Shown here in pieces: positions 1-11,145 of a stretch of DNA of 64,000 bases. The stretch is from Heterocephalus glaber. Taxonomy: Eukaryota > Chordata > Mammalia > Rodentia > Bathyergidae. Every line of letters starts with the position of its first letter. The stretch's first letter is position 1. The notes below the pieces were generated by a model. The model saw nothing but the letters and a program-made list of their open reading frames with translations. It was not told the DNA's origin and ran no database searches. Location: positions 186,919-250,918 of the forward strand of contig NW_004624783.1 in assembly GCF_000247695.1 (NCBI RefSeq), in the 5' to 3' direction. Both the position numbers and the translations under genes were made by a program.

Positions 1-460
1 GCAATGAGTTATCCATGTACAAACCAAAGCACCTTCTTCAGTTGGAGGAAACAAAGTGATACATTGTTCTCACCTTGTCTGGCAGGAGGCCTGCTCCCTC
101 CCACACCAGGGTGCCCATACCTGCCTCGCCCTTCACCCCCAGACAGGTGCTCCTGCAGAGGGCCAGGCCTGCCACTGGGAGGAGGGGAACGAGGGATCTG
201 GAACCCCCAGGTGGCGCTGGGGGAAGGGCAGCCTGAGGTGCTGAGCCGACTGGGGAAATGTGGAACTCTGTCCCTCAGTTCCGCCATTCTGATTAGCAGA
301 AAATTCACTTTGGAACTGTGAGACTGATTTAAAAATCTTAATGACAGAGACTGTCTTGCCATTCAGAGCCCAAAGGATCTAAGCCTCATTATTAGTGGTA
401 CCCTAAGGATCCTCAGCCCTGAGCCTTATCCTGCTTCTCCCTGGCCAGAGACTAGCCCGG
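1..460. other. Unassigned sequence at window start
   Basis: GC-rich, non-repetitive by eye, with overlapping frames on both strands but no recognisable protein. It could belong to the untranslated or flanking sequence of an upstream gene (AQP1 in other mammals), but nothing shows it. Confidence 0.3.
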
Positions 461-464
461 ATCA

Positions 465-655
465 GCCTGAACTTTGTGCTGCTGTAACAGGATAGCCAAG
501 ACTGGGTAGTTTATAAAGAACAAAGATGTGTCTCTTACAGGTTCGGTGGCTGGGAAGTGCATCATTGTGGGCCCACATCATGGCACAGGGCAAGGGAGTG
601 GCGGTAAGAACAGAGAGAGGGTACAGGGCCGAGCACATCCACAATAACTAATGCT
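465..655 (-). mobile_element. MaLR (MST/THE1-like) LTR fragment, antisense
   Basis: TTTGTGCTGCTGTAACAGGA and GACTGGGTAGTTTATAAAGA match the reverse complement of the 3' end of MaLR-type LTRs. Ends are approximate, and the 5' part of the LTR is missing. Confidence 0.75.
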
Positions 656-659
656 CTCC

Positions 660-1555
660 CATGACAACAGCATCTCTCTTCTCAGGGCAGAGCCTGCAGG
701 TCCTAGCTGACTCTGAAAGGTCCCACTTCCCTACTTTGTGGTGCTGGGGGTTGTTTCCAAAGTATGAATTTGAGGGACACATTCAGACCATAGCAGCCCC
801 AGATTTAGCCCTTACTTTGCCCCCAAGTCTGACTCTTAACTCTAGCCCAACAGGCATCCCAAGTAAACCCCTACTGAGCTTTGACCTGGAGAGAAACTGG
901 GCTCTGAGTGCAGTTCCATGAAGATCTGGGTCCTGACGGAGGCCCATGTTAGAGTGGCCAATGGTAGCAGAGCCCAGAGTCCAGCAAGGCCAAGTACTGG
1001 GGCTTCTGTCTGTGGGGATCCATCCTGAGGTCTGGGTCCTCTTCCTGCTAGACCATCCCTTCTCGAGAGGGAGGGGATTGTGCAGGAATAAGACAAGGAG
1101 CTACAACTCAACCAAGGCTTGGGATTGCCGTGCTGTTGCCCTGCATTCCCTCTGCCTTGGCCCGCTGCATGTCCAAAGACCACTCGTCACCAAATTGGTG
1201 CTCCAACTCTGAGCCTCTGCCCAGCTCTCCAGCCTGCACACCCTGGGGTGGTTTGAGACAGGGCTGCTTTCAGGAGCTGCCAACAGAGAAAGGCAGCAAG
1301 TGCTCAGTGTCACCACCAAGGACATAGTACACAGCAGGCCCGGAAGTCCCAGCCTCTGTGCTGCTGGACAGACAGCTGTCTGTGAACTTGTCCATCCTCC
1401 CTGCTATCAAGAAGCCCATCTGCTTATGGGATGGGCAGGCAGACTTGACCCTGGTATCTCCAACCCTCACCCGGTGATACGAGCTATTGCCACATTTTAA
1501 ATTTAATTTTAATTGCATGAGTTGTGTACAAATAAACTTTTCTTAAAAATGAGAG
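660..1555. other. Unassigned GC-rich block ending in AATAAA
   Basis: No repeat or protein was recognised. The block ends with TGTACAAATAAACTTTTCTT near 1525-1545, a plausible poly(A) signal, after which base composition turns AT-rich. It may be a 3' UTR or the end of a non-coding transcript; this is inference only. Confidence 0.25.
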
Positions 1556-1679
1556 TATTGAAATGAAAGCCAATGCTCCATTTGACCATTACCTACATCC
1601 CATCACTCCCTGCCTTCTTATTTTTTTCCTGTTATGATTTTGATATGGAAACTTGTAGATATTGAGAAATACTTTTGTC

Positions 1680-1845
1680 GAAGCCTGTAATCCCAGCACT
1701 CTGGAAGAGTGAGGGAGGAGGGTTATGAGTTCCAACACAGCTTGGGCAATTTAATAAGTTAACAGTACTCTGTCTGAAAATTAAAAAAATTTAAAATATG
1801 GGTGTAGCTTGATGTAAAGGCCCTGGGCTCAATCCCTAGTGACAC
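1680..1845 (+). repeat. B1-dID type SINE, 5' truncated
   Basis: AGCCTGTAATCCCAGCACTC begins inside the 7SL-like monomer. The right half has the ID-like text AAAGGCCCTGGGCTCAATCC. The element ends in a (CA)n microsatellite. Confidence 0.8.
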
Positions 1846-1846
1846 A

Positions 1847-1847
1847 T

Positions 1848-1884
<37 letters not shown>
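1847..1884 (+). repeat. (CA)n microsatellite
   Basis: About 18 CA units directly at the tail of a SINE, a common origin for such repeats. Confidence 0.97.
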
Positions 1885-1885
<1 letters not shown>

Positions 1886-1904
1886 TTTTTATGTCTCCAA
1901 CCCC

Positions 1905-2035
1905 GTTTTTTTTCTAGTTTTTCAGATAAGGTCTCACTCAGTCACTAGGTTGCCCAGGTTGGGTTTGAACTTGACAGCCTCCTGCATCAGTCTCCCAGAG
2001 TGCTGGGGTTATAAGCATGTGACATTATCCCACAA
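1905..2035 (-). repeat. B1-type SINE, antisense
   Basis: Reads as the reverse complement of a 7SL-like monomer: AAGGTCTCACTCAGTCACTA, GTTGCCCAGGTTGGGTTTGA and CAGAGTGCTGGGGTTATAAG. Confidence 0.85.
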
Positions 2036-2079
2036 ATACAGGGTTTTTAAAATTAAAAATCTATGACTTTCTCTTACTA

Positions 2080-3025
2080 TGAAAAATCTGTATATTTTAA
2101 TCTGCTTTACTGAGAAACACTTTATGTATAATAAATACACCACTATCTGTACAGTTTGATGGATTTTAACCAATGTGCACCCTAACAGCACCATAATCTA
2201 GGTCACTGTGTAGAACATTTCTGATGTTCCTAAAACATTTCTTCTTAACCCTTCTCAGAAAATTCATAACCGTCTCCCCTGGACCATGGCTACCTCTCTT
2301 CTTTCTGTTGTTATTGTTTTACTTTTTCTAGAATTTCATGTAGAAGGAATCAGATTGCATGTGACTTCTTTCACTTTGAATAATGCTTGTGTAAGAGATG
2401 TGTTCCTTTTTACTAATAAGTAATATTCTGTGGCACACATTTACTGTAATTTGCTTATCCATTCATCAGCAGTTGATATTTGAAATATTTTCAGGTTTGG
2501 GATCAATATGAATAAAACCATAGGATCTTTTGGATGCAAATTTTCATGTGAACATGTCCGTTTCTCTTGGATAAATATTCACTTAGAAGGTTATTGAGTT
2601 GTAAAAGTGTATGTTTGACTTTATATTCAACTGTTAAACTGTTTTCTAGAGAGGCCGCACTATTTTCCATTCTATATTTTTAGATGCTCCACATCATGGC
2701 CAAGACTTGTATTGCTAGTTTTTTGTTTTTTTGAAAAAAATGTTCAGCCTTTCTTATGGGTATGCTGTGATATCTCATGGTGAAATCTGTATTTTTCTAA
2801 TAGCTAATGATGTGGAATATCTTTAAATGTATTTGTTGCCATTCATAATTTTTTCATTAAGTGCCTGTTCAAGACTTGTCTGACTTTTTAAAAAACAGAA
2901 CATTTTCTCATTAAATTATAGGACTACTCTAATAGCCTGGGTATGACTCCTATACGAGATACATATTTTAGAAATATATTCTCTTATTTAGTATCTTGCC
3001 TTTTCATTTTAACTACACCTCTGTT
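2080..3025 (-). repeat. L1-type LINE fragment, antisense
   Basis: AT-rich text with GATGGATTTTAACCAATGTG, AGAAGGAATCAGATTGCATG and TATGCTGTGATATCTCATGG is typical of the 3' UTR and 3' end of ORF2 of old L1 elements read backwards. No open frame of note survives. Confidence 0.75.
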
Positions 3026-3027
3026 TA

Positions 3028-3030
<3 letters not shown>

Positions 3031-3058
<28 letters not shown>
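3031..3058 (+). repeat. (GT)n microsatellite
   Basis: About 14 GT units located between an L1 fragment and an antisense SINE. Confidence 0.95.
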
Positions 3059-3062
<4 letters not shown>

Positions 3063-3190
3063 GGGGAGTCACATTGAGCTATATCCCCACAACTATTTGT
3101 TTTTACTCTAAGACTAAGTTTTGCTATATCACTAAATTGCCCAAGTTGGACTTGAGATCCAGAATGCTAGGATAACAGGTGTGTGCCACT
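3059..3190 (-). repeat. B1-dID type SINE, antisense, degenerate
   Basis: An ID-like stretch (GAGTCACATTGAGCTATATC) precedes a 7SL-like reverse complement (TTGCCCAAGTTGGACTTGAG, GCTAGGATAACAGGTGTGTG). Confidence 0.65.
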
Positions 3191-3199
3191 ACGTCTGAG

Positions 3200-3835
3200 C
3201 CTTTTCCAAACTTTTTATTTGGAAAGAACCATCAGAGGGGCATCAATCCTCTGACTGCCCAGAAAGGGGGATGGCCATGGCTAAAGAAAAAAAAAATAGA
3301 GACTTTCATAATTTCAAAGTACATGGGGGCCCAGGAGGTCAGTGCCTCAGAATGGACAAAGACAAAGACTCTCTGAGCTAGCCATTATTTATTGGGTACA
3401 CGCAATAATTGGAGGGAGTATCAGGTGACTTAGGGGGCTGCGGTGATTCTATGCTGAAGAAGATCTTAGGTTGCTAAGGTTCTTACGTTGATGAGGTCAG
3501 TAAGGAGAGCTTTCTTACATTAGTAGGTGGGACAAGATAGCAGGCTAATAAAGAAGTTATCCTTCCCCCAGGTGAAACCTTTCTCTCTCCCTCTCTCTCT
3601 TTGTTTTTCTAATTACTTCTCAGTTCTCAAGGAACCAGGATGTCTTCAGCTGATGTACATTTACCCCAGAGCGTCACGAGTGTCACAGTATCACCAGACC
3701 ATTGAGGCCTCAACTTGTGACCACAGGCAAAATGGAGTTCTGTTTCCGCATGCCATATCTGGCTCACAGGCAAGGTGACATTGGGCCTTAGACAGCTATA
3801 GTCATACTTCAATTATGAAATGAGTTTTCCCCAGA
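3200..3835. other. Unassigned sequence
   Basis: No confident repeat or gene. Contains a TCTCCCTC-rich patch near 3583-3602. Frames here are short. Confidence 0.5.
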
Positions 3836-3839
3836 ATTT

Positions 3840-4930
3840 ATCTAGAATGGCTCTAAACAAAGAATTTTAGATTGAGAGAACAATTGAAAAAATAGTACAG
3901 GGAAAAGTTCCTTTAATGGTAACATCATACATAACAGTAGTACAATGATCAAAACCAAGACATTAACATTCATTCCTATGATGCTATAATTGACTTTATT
4001 CAGATTTCGTTAATGTTCCTTTTCTCTCCCAGGATCCAGGATTCTGTGCCTGGTCTCCTCTAATCTGTGATAGTCCCTTATGAGAATCCTTTGAGTTTTT
4101 TGTCTGATTCTGTCTCACCATTAGATTGAGTTTATGCTCTTTTTGGGAAAATACCACACCTCTGTCTTGCTACATCATATCCTTTGATACATATTATATC
4201 AACACAACTTAATACTAGTGATGATAACCTTGATTGCTTGGCGTGTGATGTTTTTCTCCTGTGAAAAGTTACGATTTTTTACCCCCTTGCATTTAGTGAA
4301 AATGTAGGGGAGATATTTTGAGACTGGGCAAGTATCCTGTTTTTCTTAAACGTTTGTATTAATTGGTTGGATTTCTAACAACGATTGTTATTGTCTTAAT
4401 GGAAGTTGTCTATGGCCCTCATTCTGGCAACCTTCACTAATTGGAAACTTTCTGCCAGGAAGAATTGTCTCTTCTTTTCTGTTGTTTCTTTAACTTGCGT
4501 GTATTTATTTTACCCTCTAAAATATAATGGTCTCCATTTATCTGGTTGTTGGACTTGCCAGCCTTGGCCATTGGGAGCTCTTCCAGATTTGTTCCTGGGT
4601 CCTTTGTCATGCCTCAGTCTCTCCTCCTCTTGTCTTTCTGTTATCTTTTTTCCTGAGTACTCTATTTTTCTTGTACCATGAGATGCTCCAGGTTTATCCT
4701 CAGTTATTCTTGCCCCAGTCCTAGAATTAATAGCTTCTTTTATTGGAAGATGTATTTAGGTGCCAAGATCTGGATGTCAGTAGCTATGGGAGTGCCATTG
4801 TTTCTGGGTCCTATCATAGGGAAACTCAGAAATTCATGAATGCGTATTAACCCATGTACATGCACATATGTCTGTATACCTATCTATTGATCTATCAATT
4901 ATCTATTTACTTATACATTAATTGACCTGT
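3840..4930 (-). repeat. L1-type 3' UTR-like fragment, antisense
   Basis: TACAGGGAAAAGTTCCTTTA, CCAGGATCCAGGATTCTGTG and similar A/T-rich text resemble the 3' UTR region of old L1 elements in reverse orientation. Boundaries are uncertain. Confidence 0.5.
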
Positions 4931-5059
4931 GATTCTCCCATCTATCAGTCAAAGAAAAACATGATCTTATCTAACACTCATGACTCCAGTCCAGCACCAT
5001 ATGTTAATTGCCCTTTGCTCTTCCCCTCCTAACTAACTTCTTTGGTTTTCATTAACTAC

Positions 5060-8000
5060 AATACATTTCTTTGGATCTTATTATCTACAATACATTTATC
5101 TGTTTGTTCTACCCTACTATATGTGTAAAGTATATTCAGAATCGCAAACTCAACCTTGTGGAAAACAAATGCAGCAAATAGAGTAGAGCGTTTTGTATAG
5201 TTCTCTTTATCTTTAGCTTCACAGCATCTAGGAAAATTCATCTCTTACATGGTGATTATGTCAGATATTTGTAATAGTCACATGTATTTGTCACAGTCTG
5301 TATTTTATCCTAGGGACCTCTGACATCCTAGATGGCTTTTACAATATTTGTATGCTGTAATATTTACTCTTCAAGGAGTACAAGTCTGTGGATTTTGACA
5401 AGTGCACAGAATCACATTTCTAATACAGAAGGCTCCCTCATTCCAAATTCCTTATGTTACCTTCTCCTGCTCCTAACCCTAGACACTTATTTATCTGCTT
5501 TCTGTTCCCATAATTTTTCCATTCCTAGAGTTTCACATAAATGGAATAATACAGTATATAGGCTTTGGGATTTGGTTTCTTTCTTCCCCTTCTCAAAGTG
5601 GACTTAAGATTCATCCATATTGTTGCATGAATCAATAATCTGTTTCTTTTTATTGAGTCATAGTATGGTAGTGTGTGACTGTGCTACAGTTTTGTTTAAC
5701 CACTCACCTGTTGAAGGACTTCTAGGTCATTTCCAGATTTGGATGGATTATAAATAAATCTACTGTAAACATTTATGTACAGGTGAACAGAGTGTTCAAT
5801 TCACTGTAGTATATTTTGGGAAGGAGGTCTGATAGTATACGCTGAATTCAAAAGAACTATTTAAGTGTTTTCCAAAGTGGTGATACTATTTTACAGTCTT
5901 ACTGAAATTTTCAGTCTCAGTTGCTCCACATCTTTGTAAGCACTTAGTTTTGTCAGTTTATTTTTTAAATTTAATCCATCCTAATAGGTATAGTTTGTGG
6001 TTTGTAGCTTGTGATATTAATTTGCATTTCCCTAATGATTTATAATATTGAGAATCTTTACAGATGTTATTTGCCATTTGAATATCTTCTTTGATGAACT
6101 GTTTAGTTCTTTTGTTCATTTAAAAATTGCGTGTCTTGGCGCCAGGGATTTAGCTCAGTGGTTTCGCCACCTGCTGTGTAAGCGCAAGGACCCGAGTTCA
6201 ATCCCTGGTACGAAAAAAAAAAAAATTGCATGTCTTATTATTGAATTTTGGGTGTTCTTTATATACTCTTGATACAAGATCAGATATTTGATTTGTAAAC
6301 ATTTTTCAAATATAGACAAGTCTATGGCTTGTCTTTTTATCCTCTTCACAGAGCAAAAGGTTTTAATCTTGTTAAATTATAATTTACTCAGTTTTTCTCA
6401 GATTGTGTTTTTAGCATCATATCTAATAGGTTCTTCCCAAACTCAAAATATGAAGATTTCACCTCATGTTTTCTTCCAGGATTTGTTGTTCTATGTTTAC
6501 ATTTAGGTCCATGATCCACTTTGAGTTAAATTTGTTGCAGTTGTAAAGCATATGTAAAGGGATGACTTTTTTCTTCTGCATTTGAACGTTCAATTTTTCC
6601 AGCAGTATTTGTTGAAAGGATTATCCTTTCTCTGTTTAATTGTCTGCGCATTTTTATATAAAATATATATGTTGATTATGTGTATCTGAGTTTTTTTGGG
6701 TTCTCTGTTTTGTTCCACCACCCATATGGTTCTACCTTTTTGCCAGTACCATACCATCAAGATTATTGTAGCTTTATCACAGGTCTTAAAAGTAAATAGT
6801 GTGAATCTTTCAACTTCCTTTCATGATTGTGTTAGCCCTATTATTTCCGATGTTTGTTTATCCATATAAATATTAGAATCAGCTTCTTTATATGTATGAA
6901 AACAGCTAATATTATGCTGATTCTGTAGATCAAGTTGAGGACCACTGGGTTCTTGATATTGCCATCCATGAACCCAACATAGATCTTTATTTTTTCAGGT
7001 TTTTATTTCCTTTATTGGTGTTTTGTAGTTTTCAGTGTATATATCATGGATATTTTGGATGTCATATTTATATCTAAGCATTGCATTTTATGAAGCTATT
7101 ATAGATGGTACTTAAAACATTTTTAGTTTCTAATTGTTAATTGCGAATATATGGAAATGTAATTGATTTTGCTTATTAACTTGGATCCTGCAACATTGCT
7201 AAATCCACCTATTAGTTCTAAAAGATTTTCTATAGCTTTCTTTGAATTTTCGACATAGATTATATTGTGTAGCAAAACCACACAAATGTGGACTATTTAT
7301 GTGAGTCACAATTTACTTCTTCCACTGAAATCTGTGTGCATTTTATTTGTTCTTCCTGACTTTCCACTTGCTAAATACAAACAGTGAAACACTCTCTTGG
7401 GGGAAGGTATAAATCCTTCATCAGTTAGCATGACAGCAGTGAGTGTTTAAGATGTTCTTTACCAATGAAAGGAAATTCCTTTTTATTGCTAGTTTGCTGA
7501 GAATTTTTATCACGAAAGATGTCAAATTTTGTCAAAAGCTCTAGAGACATTAGTATTGTTCTTTTTTTAGTTTGTTAATATGATGAATTATATTTCTTAG
7601 AGTTTTGAGTTCTAAACCAGCCTTACATTCCTGGGATGAACTCCACTATACTTCTTATTTATTTTTGGATTCTAGTTACTCATTGTGTTGAAGATTTTCT
7701 TTTGTTCTTGTGTTTGTGTTTTAGGTATATATTTTTGAGAGACACTGGCCTACAATTTTCTTCTTTCAAAATGTCATTTTATTTTTTTTAGTTTTAGAGC
7801 AATGATAGCTTCATAGGCCGAATTAGGAAGCATTCCTTCTTCCATTTTCTTAAAGAGATTGTAAAAAAAATCATATCATTTCTCCTTTAAATGATTGGGA
7901 GAATTTAACAATGAAACCATCTGATGTAGTATACAGTACCTATTTGGAAGTTTGTTTTTAGTCTAATTTCTTAATTATATTTATGATTCTTTAGGTTGTT

Positions 8001-8670
8001 GATTTTTATTTTAATAAGTTCTATTAATGTCTTTAAAATAATTAGTTTATTTTTTATAAGTTGTTGAATTTATGGGCATAAATTATTCATAATGTTCCTC
8101 TATGTATGTTCAATGTTTTTAGGACTTATAGTGACATCCTCTCTTTCATGCCTCATATTGGTAACTTGTGCTCTGCTTTTCCCTAAAGAACCTTGCCAGA
8201 TATTTATTAATTTTGTTGCTGCGTATTTATAATTAATAATTAATTAAATTAAAATCAGGCTTTGATTTAATTAACATTCTCTATTATTTCTGTTTCCTAT
8301 TTTTAAATTTCTGCTCTTTTAAAAATTTTCTTTCATCTTCTTTTTTCTGGTTTCTTTTGGTGGAAATTTAGATCATTAGTTTTGATACTTCTTCCTATTT
8401 AAATAAACATTTAATGCTACAAGTTTCCCTCTAAGCATTACTTTAGCGGCATTCCACAGATGTTGATACATTGTAGTTTTATCAACCAGTTCAAAATACC
8501 TACTAATTTCCCTTGAGATTTCCTAAGAACTATTTAGAAGTAAATACTACAATTTCTAGATATTTGGGTATTTTTTGGATGATGTTTTGTTAACAATTTT
8601 TGGCTTAATTTTGTTATGGTCAGAGAACGTACTTTATATGACTTCCATTCTTATTCATGTAAATTTATCA
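5060..8670 (-). repeat. L1-type LINE, long antisense fragment (3' UTR and ORF2 remnants)
   Basis: Long antisense L1 copy. Recognisable landmarks are CAGTATATAGGCTTTGGGAT, TCCATATTGTTGCATGAATC, CAATGATTTATAATATTGAG-like text and TTTAGGTCCATGATCCACTT, then ORF2-derived text such as CCAGTACCATACCATCAAGA and GGGATGAACTCCACTATACT. It is riddled with stops and interrupted by an ID SINE at 6138-6221. An old, inactive element. Confidence 0.8.
6138..6221 (+). repeat. ID-type SINE with target-site duplications
   Basis: CCAGGGATTTAGCTCAGTGG to CAATCCCTGGTACG plus an A tail is an ID element variant. It is flanked by AAAATTGCGTGTCTT (6123-6137) and AAAATTGCATGTCTT (6222-6236), a duplication with one mismatch, inside an antisense L1. 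Confidence 0.95.
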
Positions 8671-8673
8671 AGG

Positions 8674-8790
8674 CATTTTTAGACAGTGTCTTGCTATGGT
8701 GCAAGGCTGGCCTCAAATTCACGATCCTCCCACCTCAGCTTCCTAAGTAGCTTGGATTACAGGCGTGCACCACTGTACCTGACTCTGAAG
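8674..8790 (-). repeat. B1-type SINE, antisense
   Basis: AGACAGTGTCTTGCTATGGT, AGGCTGGCCTCAAATTCACG and GGATTACAGGCGTGCACCAC are the reverse complement of a 7SL-like monomer. Confidence 0.92.
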
Positions 8791-8969
8791 GTTTGCTTTA
8801 TAGTCTAGAAAATGGTTTACATTGGTGAGTGTTCTGTGAGCACTGGAAAACAAGATGTATTTGGCTGTTGTTTGATGGAACATTTAATGTAACTTTTATC
8901 AAACTGATTGACAGTGTTGTACAAGTTATCTATAGCCTTACTTATTTTTAAATAAACTTGTAACTTTAA

Positions 8970-9078
8970 TACTGATAATGTTTTTTAAATTTTTAAATTT
9001 TTTGGTACCAGGGATTGAACTCGGGACCTTGTGTTTGCAAAGCAAGAGCCAGAACCACTGAGCTAAATCCCCAGCTCC
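8970..9078 (-). repeat. ID-type SINE, antisense, with target-site duplications
   Basis: The reverse complement begins GGAGCTGGGGATTTAGCTCA and ends GGTACC plus an A-rich tail. Imperfect duplications AAACTTGTAACTTTAA (8954-8969) and AAATTTGTAACTTTAA (9079-9094) flank it. Confidence 0.92.
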
Positions 9079-9425
9079 AAATTTGTAACTTTAAAATAGC
9101 TTTAGATTTACAGAAAAATTTCAAAGACAGTACAATTTCTCATATACCCAGTTTCTATTTTTAGCATTTTATGTTAGTATGGTGACATTTGTCACAATTA
9201 ATGAAAAAGCACTGATATTTTATTATTAACAAGGCCTATAATTTATTCAGATTTACTTAGTTTTTCTATAATATCCCTTTTCTGTTCTAGGATCCTATCC
9301 AGGGCCGTACATTACACTTAGTCATCATGTATCCTTAGTCTCCTCTTGCTTGGAACAATTTCTCTGATTTTCCTTGTTTTTGATGACTGCTTTGAGAAGT
9401 ACTGGTTTGGTATTTTTTACAACAC
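9079..9425 (-). repeat. L1M-type 3' UTR fragment, antisense
   Basis: TTTAGATTTACAGAAAAATT, CATATACCCAGTTTCTATTT and TTAGTATGGTGACATTTGTC follow the known order of landmarks in the antisense 3' UTR of old L1 elements. A second L1 copy beside that at 5.1-8.7 kb. Confidence 0.7.
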
Positions 9426-9433
9426 CACTCTAG

Positions 9434-9778
9434 TGTATGTTTGCTTCCTTCCCAGATTCATATGTTGAAATCTGAACCCCAAATGTGGTGTTTGGAAGTG
9501 GGACCATTGGGAGAATAGGTCATTGACAGTGGAGCTCACCTCAGTGGAATTAATGGCCTTATAAATAAGGAATTCAGAGTTGTTCCTTTCCACGATGTGA
9601 GGATTCAATGAGAAGGTGGCTGTTTCTGAACCAGGATGCAGGCCTTCTCCATACATGGGATCTGCAGACATCTTGATCTTGACTATTTCAGGCTCCAGAA
9701 CTGTGAGAAATAAATGTTGGTTGTTAAGGCCGCTCAATCTGTGGTCTTTTTGTTGTAGCACCTGAGCAGCCTAAGGCA
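9434..9778 (+). mobile_element. MaLR (MLT1-type) solo LTR
   Basis: Begins TGTATGTTTGC, contains ATTCATATGTTGAAATCTGA, AAATGTGGTGTTTGGAAGTG and CTCCAGAACTGTGAGAAATA, and ends CTAAGGCA. This is the order seen in MLT1 LTRs. No internal retroviral genes are present. No clear 5-bp duplication was seen. Confidence 0.9.
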
Positions 9779-10025
9779 TTTGTCTGATGCTTTTCTCATG
9801 TTTAGACTCAGTCTATGGGCCTTGAAAAAAAATGACCACAGAGATAAAGCATTATTCTTATCACACTATATCAAGAGTATGTGCGATCGATACAATGTAT
9901 CATTCTCGGTGTTAGCCTTGGTCACCTGGCTGATGGAGTACTTGTCAAGTTTCTCCACTGGAAAGTTATTACTTGGCTTCCTGGAAATCCTGTACTCTTT
10001 GAAAGGAAGTTGGGAAGGGCTGCGG
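9779..10025. other. Unassigned sequence
   Basis: Open for 89 codons on the + strand but no recognisable protein; probably L1-derived flank or unique sequence. Confidence 0.3.
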
Positions 10026-10165
10026 ATTCTTAAGTTATTTTTCTTTTGATTTGAAAAGATTCCTTTAATATTTTCTGTGATGCAGCTTTCCTGGAAATGA
10101 ATTTTCTGATTTTTGATTTCTCTTTGAAAGTCTTAATTTTTTCCCCATATTTGAAAGAGATTTTC

Positions 10166-10267
10166 TTTTTTGTTTGTTTTTCTTTTTTTTTTTGGTACCA
10201 GGGATCGAACTTGGGTTCTTGCACTTGCGCAGCGGGCGGCAAAACCACTGAGCTAAATCCCCGGCCC
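10166..10267 (-). repeat. ID-type SINE, antisense, with perfect 15-bp target-site duplications
   Basis: TTGAAAGAGATTTTC occurs at 10151-10165 and 10268-10282. Between them lies an antisense ID variant with GGGCCGGGGATTTAGCTCAG and a GGTACC end plus A-rich tail. A clear retroposition event. Confidence 0.97.
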
Positions 10268-10854
10268 TTGAAAGAGATTTTCACTAATACAGAGTTATAG
10301 TTCGAAAAATTTTTCTTTCAGTATTTTAAAGATATTTCTTCACTTTCTTCTGACTTTCATATTTTCTGATGAGACTCTGTTGTCATTCTTACCTGTTTTG
10401 TGTCTTTCCCCCTTTCTTTGAGAAAAGATTTTCTCTCTGTAGTACATGAGATTTCTCTCTAGTATTGGTTTTCAGTAATTTAATTATTTTGTGTCTTGGA
10501 GGTTTTTCTTTTGTATGTTCATTCTTTTTGCTGCTCATTGAGCTTCTTGGGTCTACAGACATACTTTTAATCAATTAGGAAAAATTTCAGCCATTTTTTT
10601 CCTTTTAATATTTTTCTGTGCCCCCTTCTTTCTGTGTATAACTCTAATTACAAGTATGGTAAACCATTTGATATGATCTCTCAATTAACTTACACTCTAT
10701 CCTTTTCTTAAAGTAGCCCCCTCCCATGTTTCCCATCTTTTTCCTCCCTTCATGTTTTATTCTGGATTGTTTATGTTAAAATACTTTCAAGTTCATTGTT
10801 CTTTCTGTTCTGTAGCATTTATGTTGTTAGTCACAACAGTGTATTTTTTTCATT

Positions 10855-11145
10855 TTTTCACTCCTGGGTATTGAACCCAGGGAACACAAAACTGCATTTT
10901 TAGCTTCTCTTCTTCTTTTCCTCTTCATCTTCTTTCTTCTCCTCCCCCTCCCCATCCCCTCTTTCCTCTTCCTCCTCCTCCTCTTCCTCTTCTTCTTCTT
11001 CCTCTTCTTCTTTTTATTATTATTATGTTTTGAGACAGTCTCACTAAGTTGCCTAGGCTGGCCTTGAATTTGAGATTCTTCTGCCTTAGCTTTCTGAGTA
11101 GCTGGGATTACAGGCATGTATCCCACCACACCTGATTGAATTTGG
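10855..11145 (-). repeat. B1-dID type SINE, antisense, split by a pyrimidine microsatellite
   Basis: An ID-like segment (CTCCTGGGTATTGAACCCAG) is followed by a (CTT/CCT)n tract at about 10905-11020 and then an antisense 7SL-like monomer (GAGACAGTCTCACTAAGTTG, GGGATTACAGGCATGTATCC). The tract probably grew from the A-rich linker. Confidence 0.8.
10905..11020 (+). repeat. (CTT/CCT)n polypyrimidine tract
   Basis: Over 100 bp of CTT and CCT trinucleotide-type pyrimidines. On the minus strand it would encode a Lys/Arg-rich run, which is an artefact. Confidence 0.95.

Noticed and set aside
6138..6221. tRNA-like sequence with A and B boxes
   Set aside because: It is a retroposed ID SINE with a poly(A) tail and target-site duplications, so it is not a tRNA gene. 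The same holds for the other ID copies.
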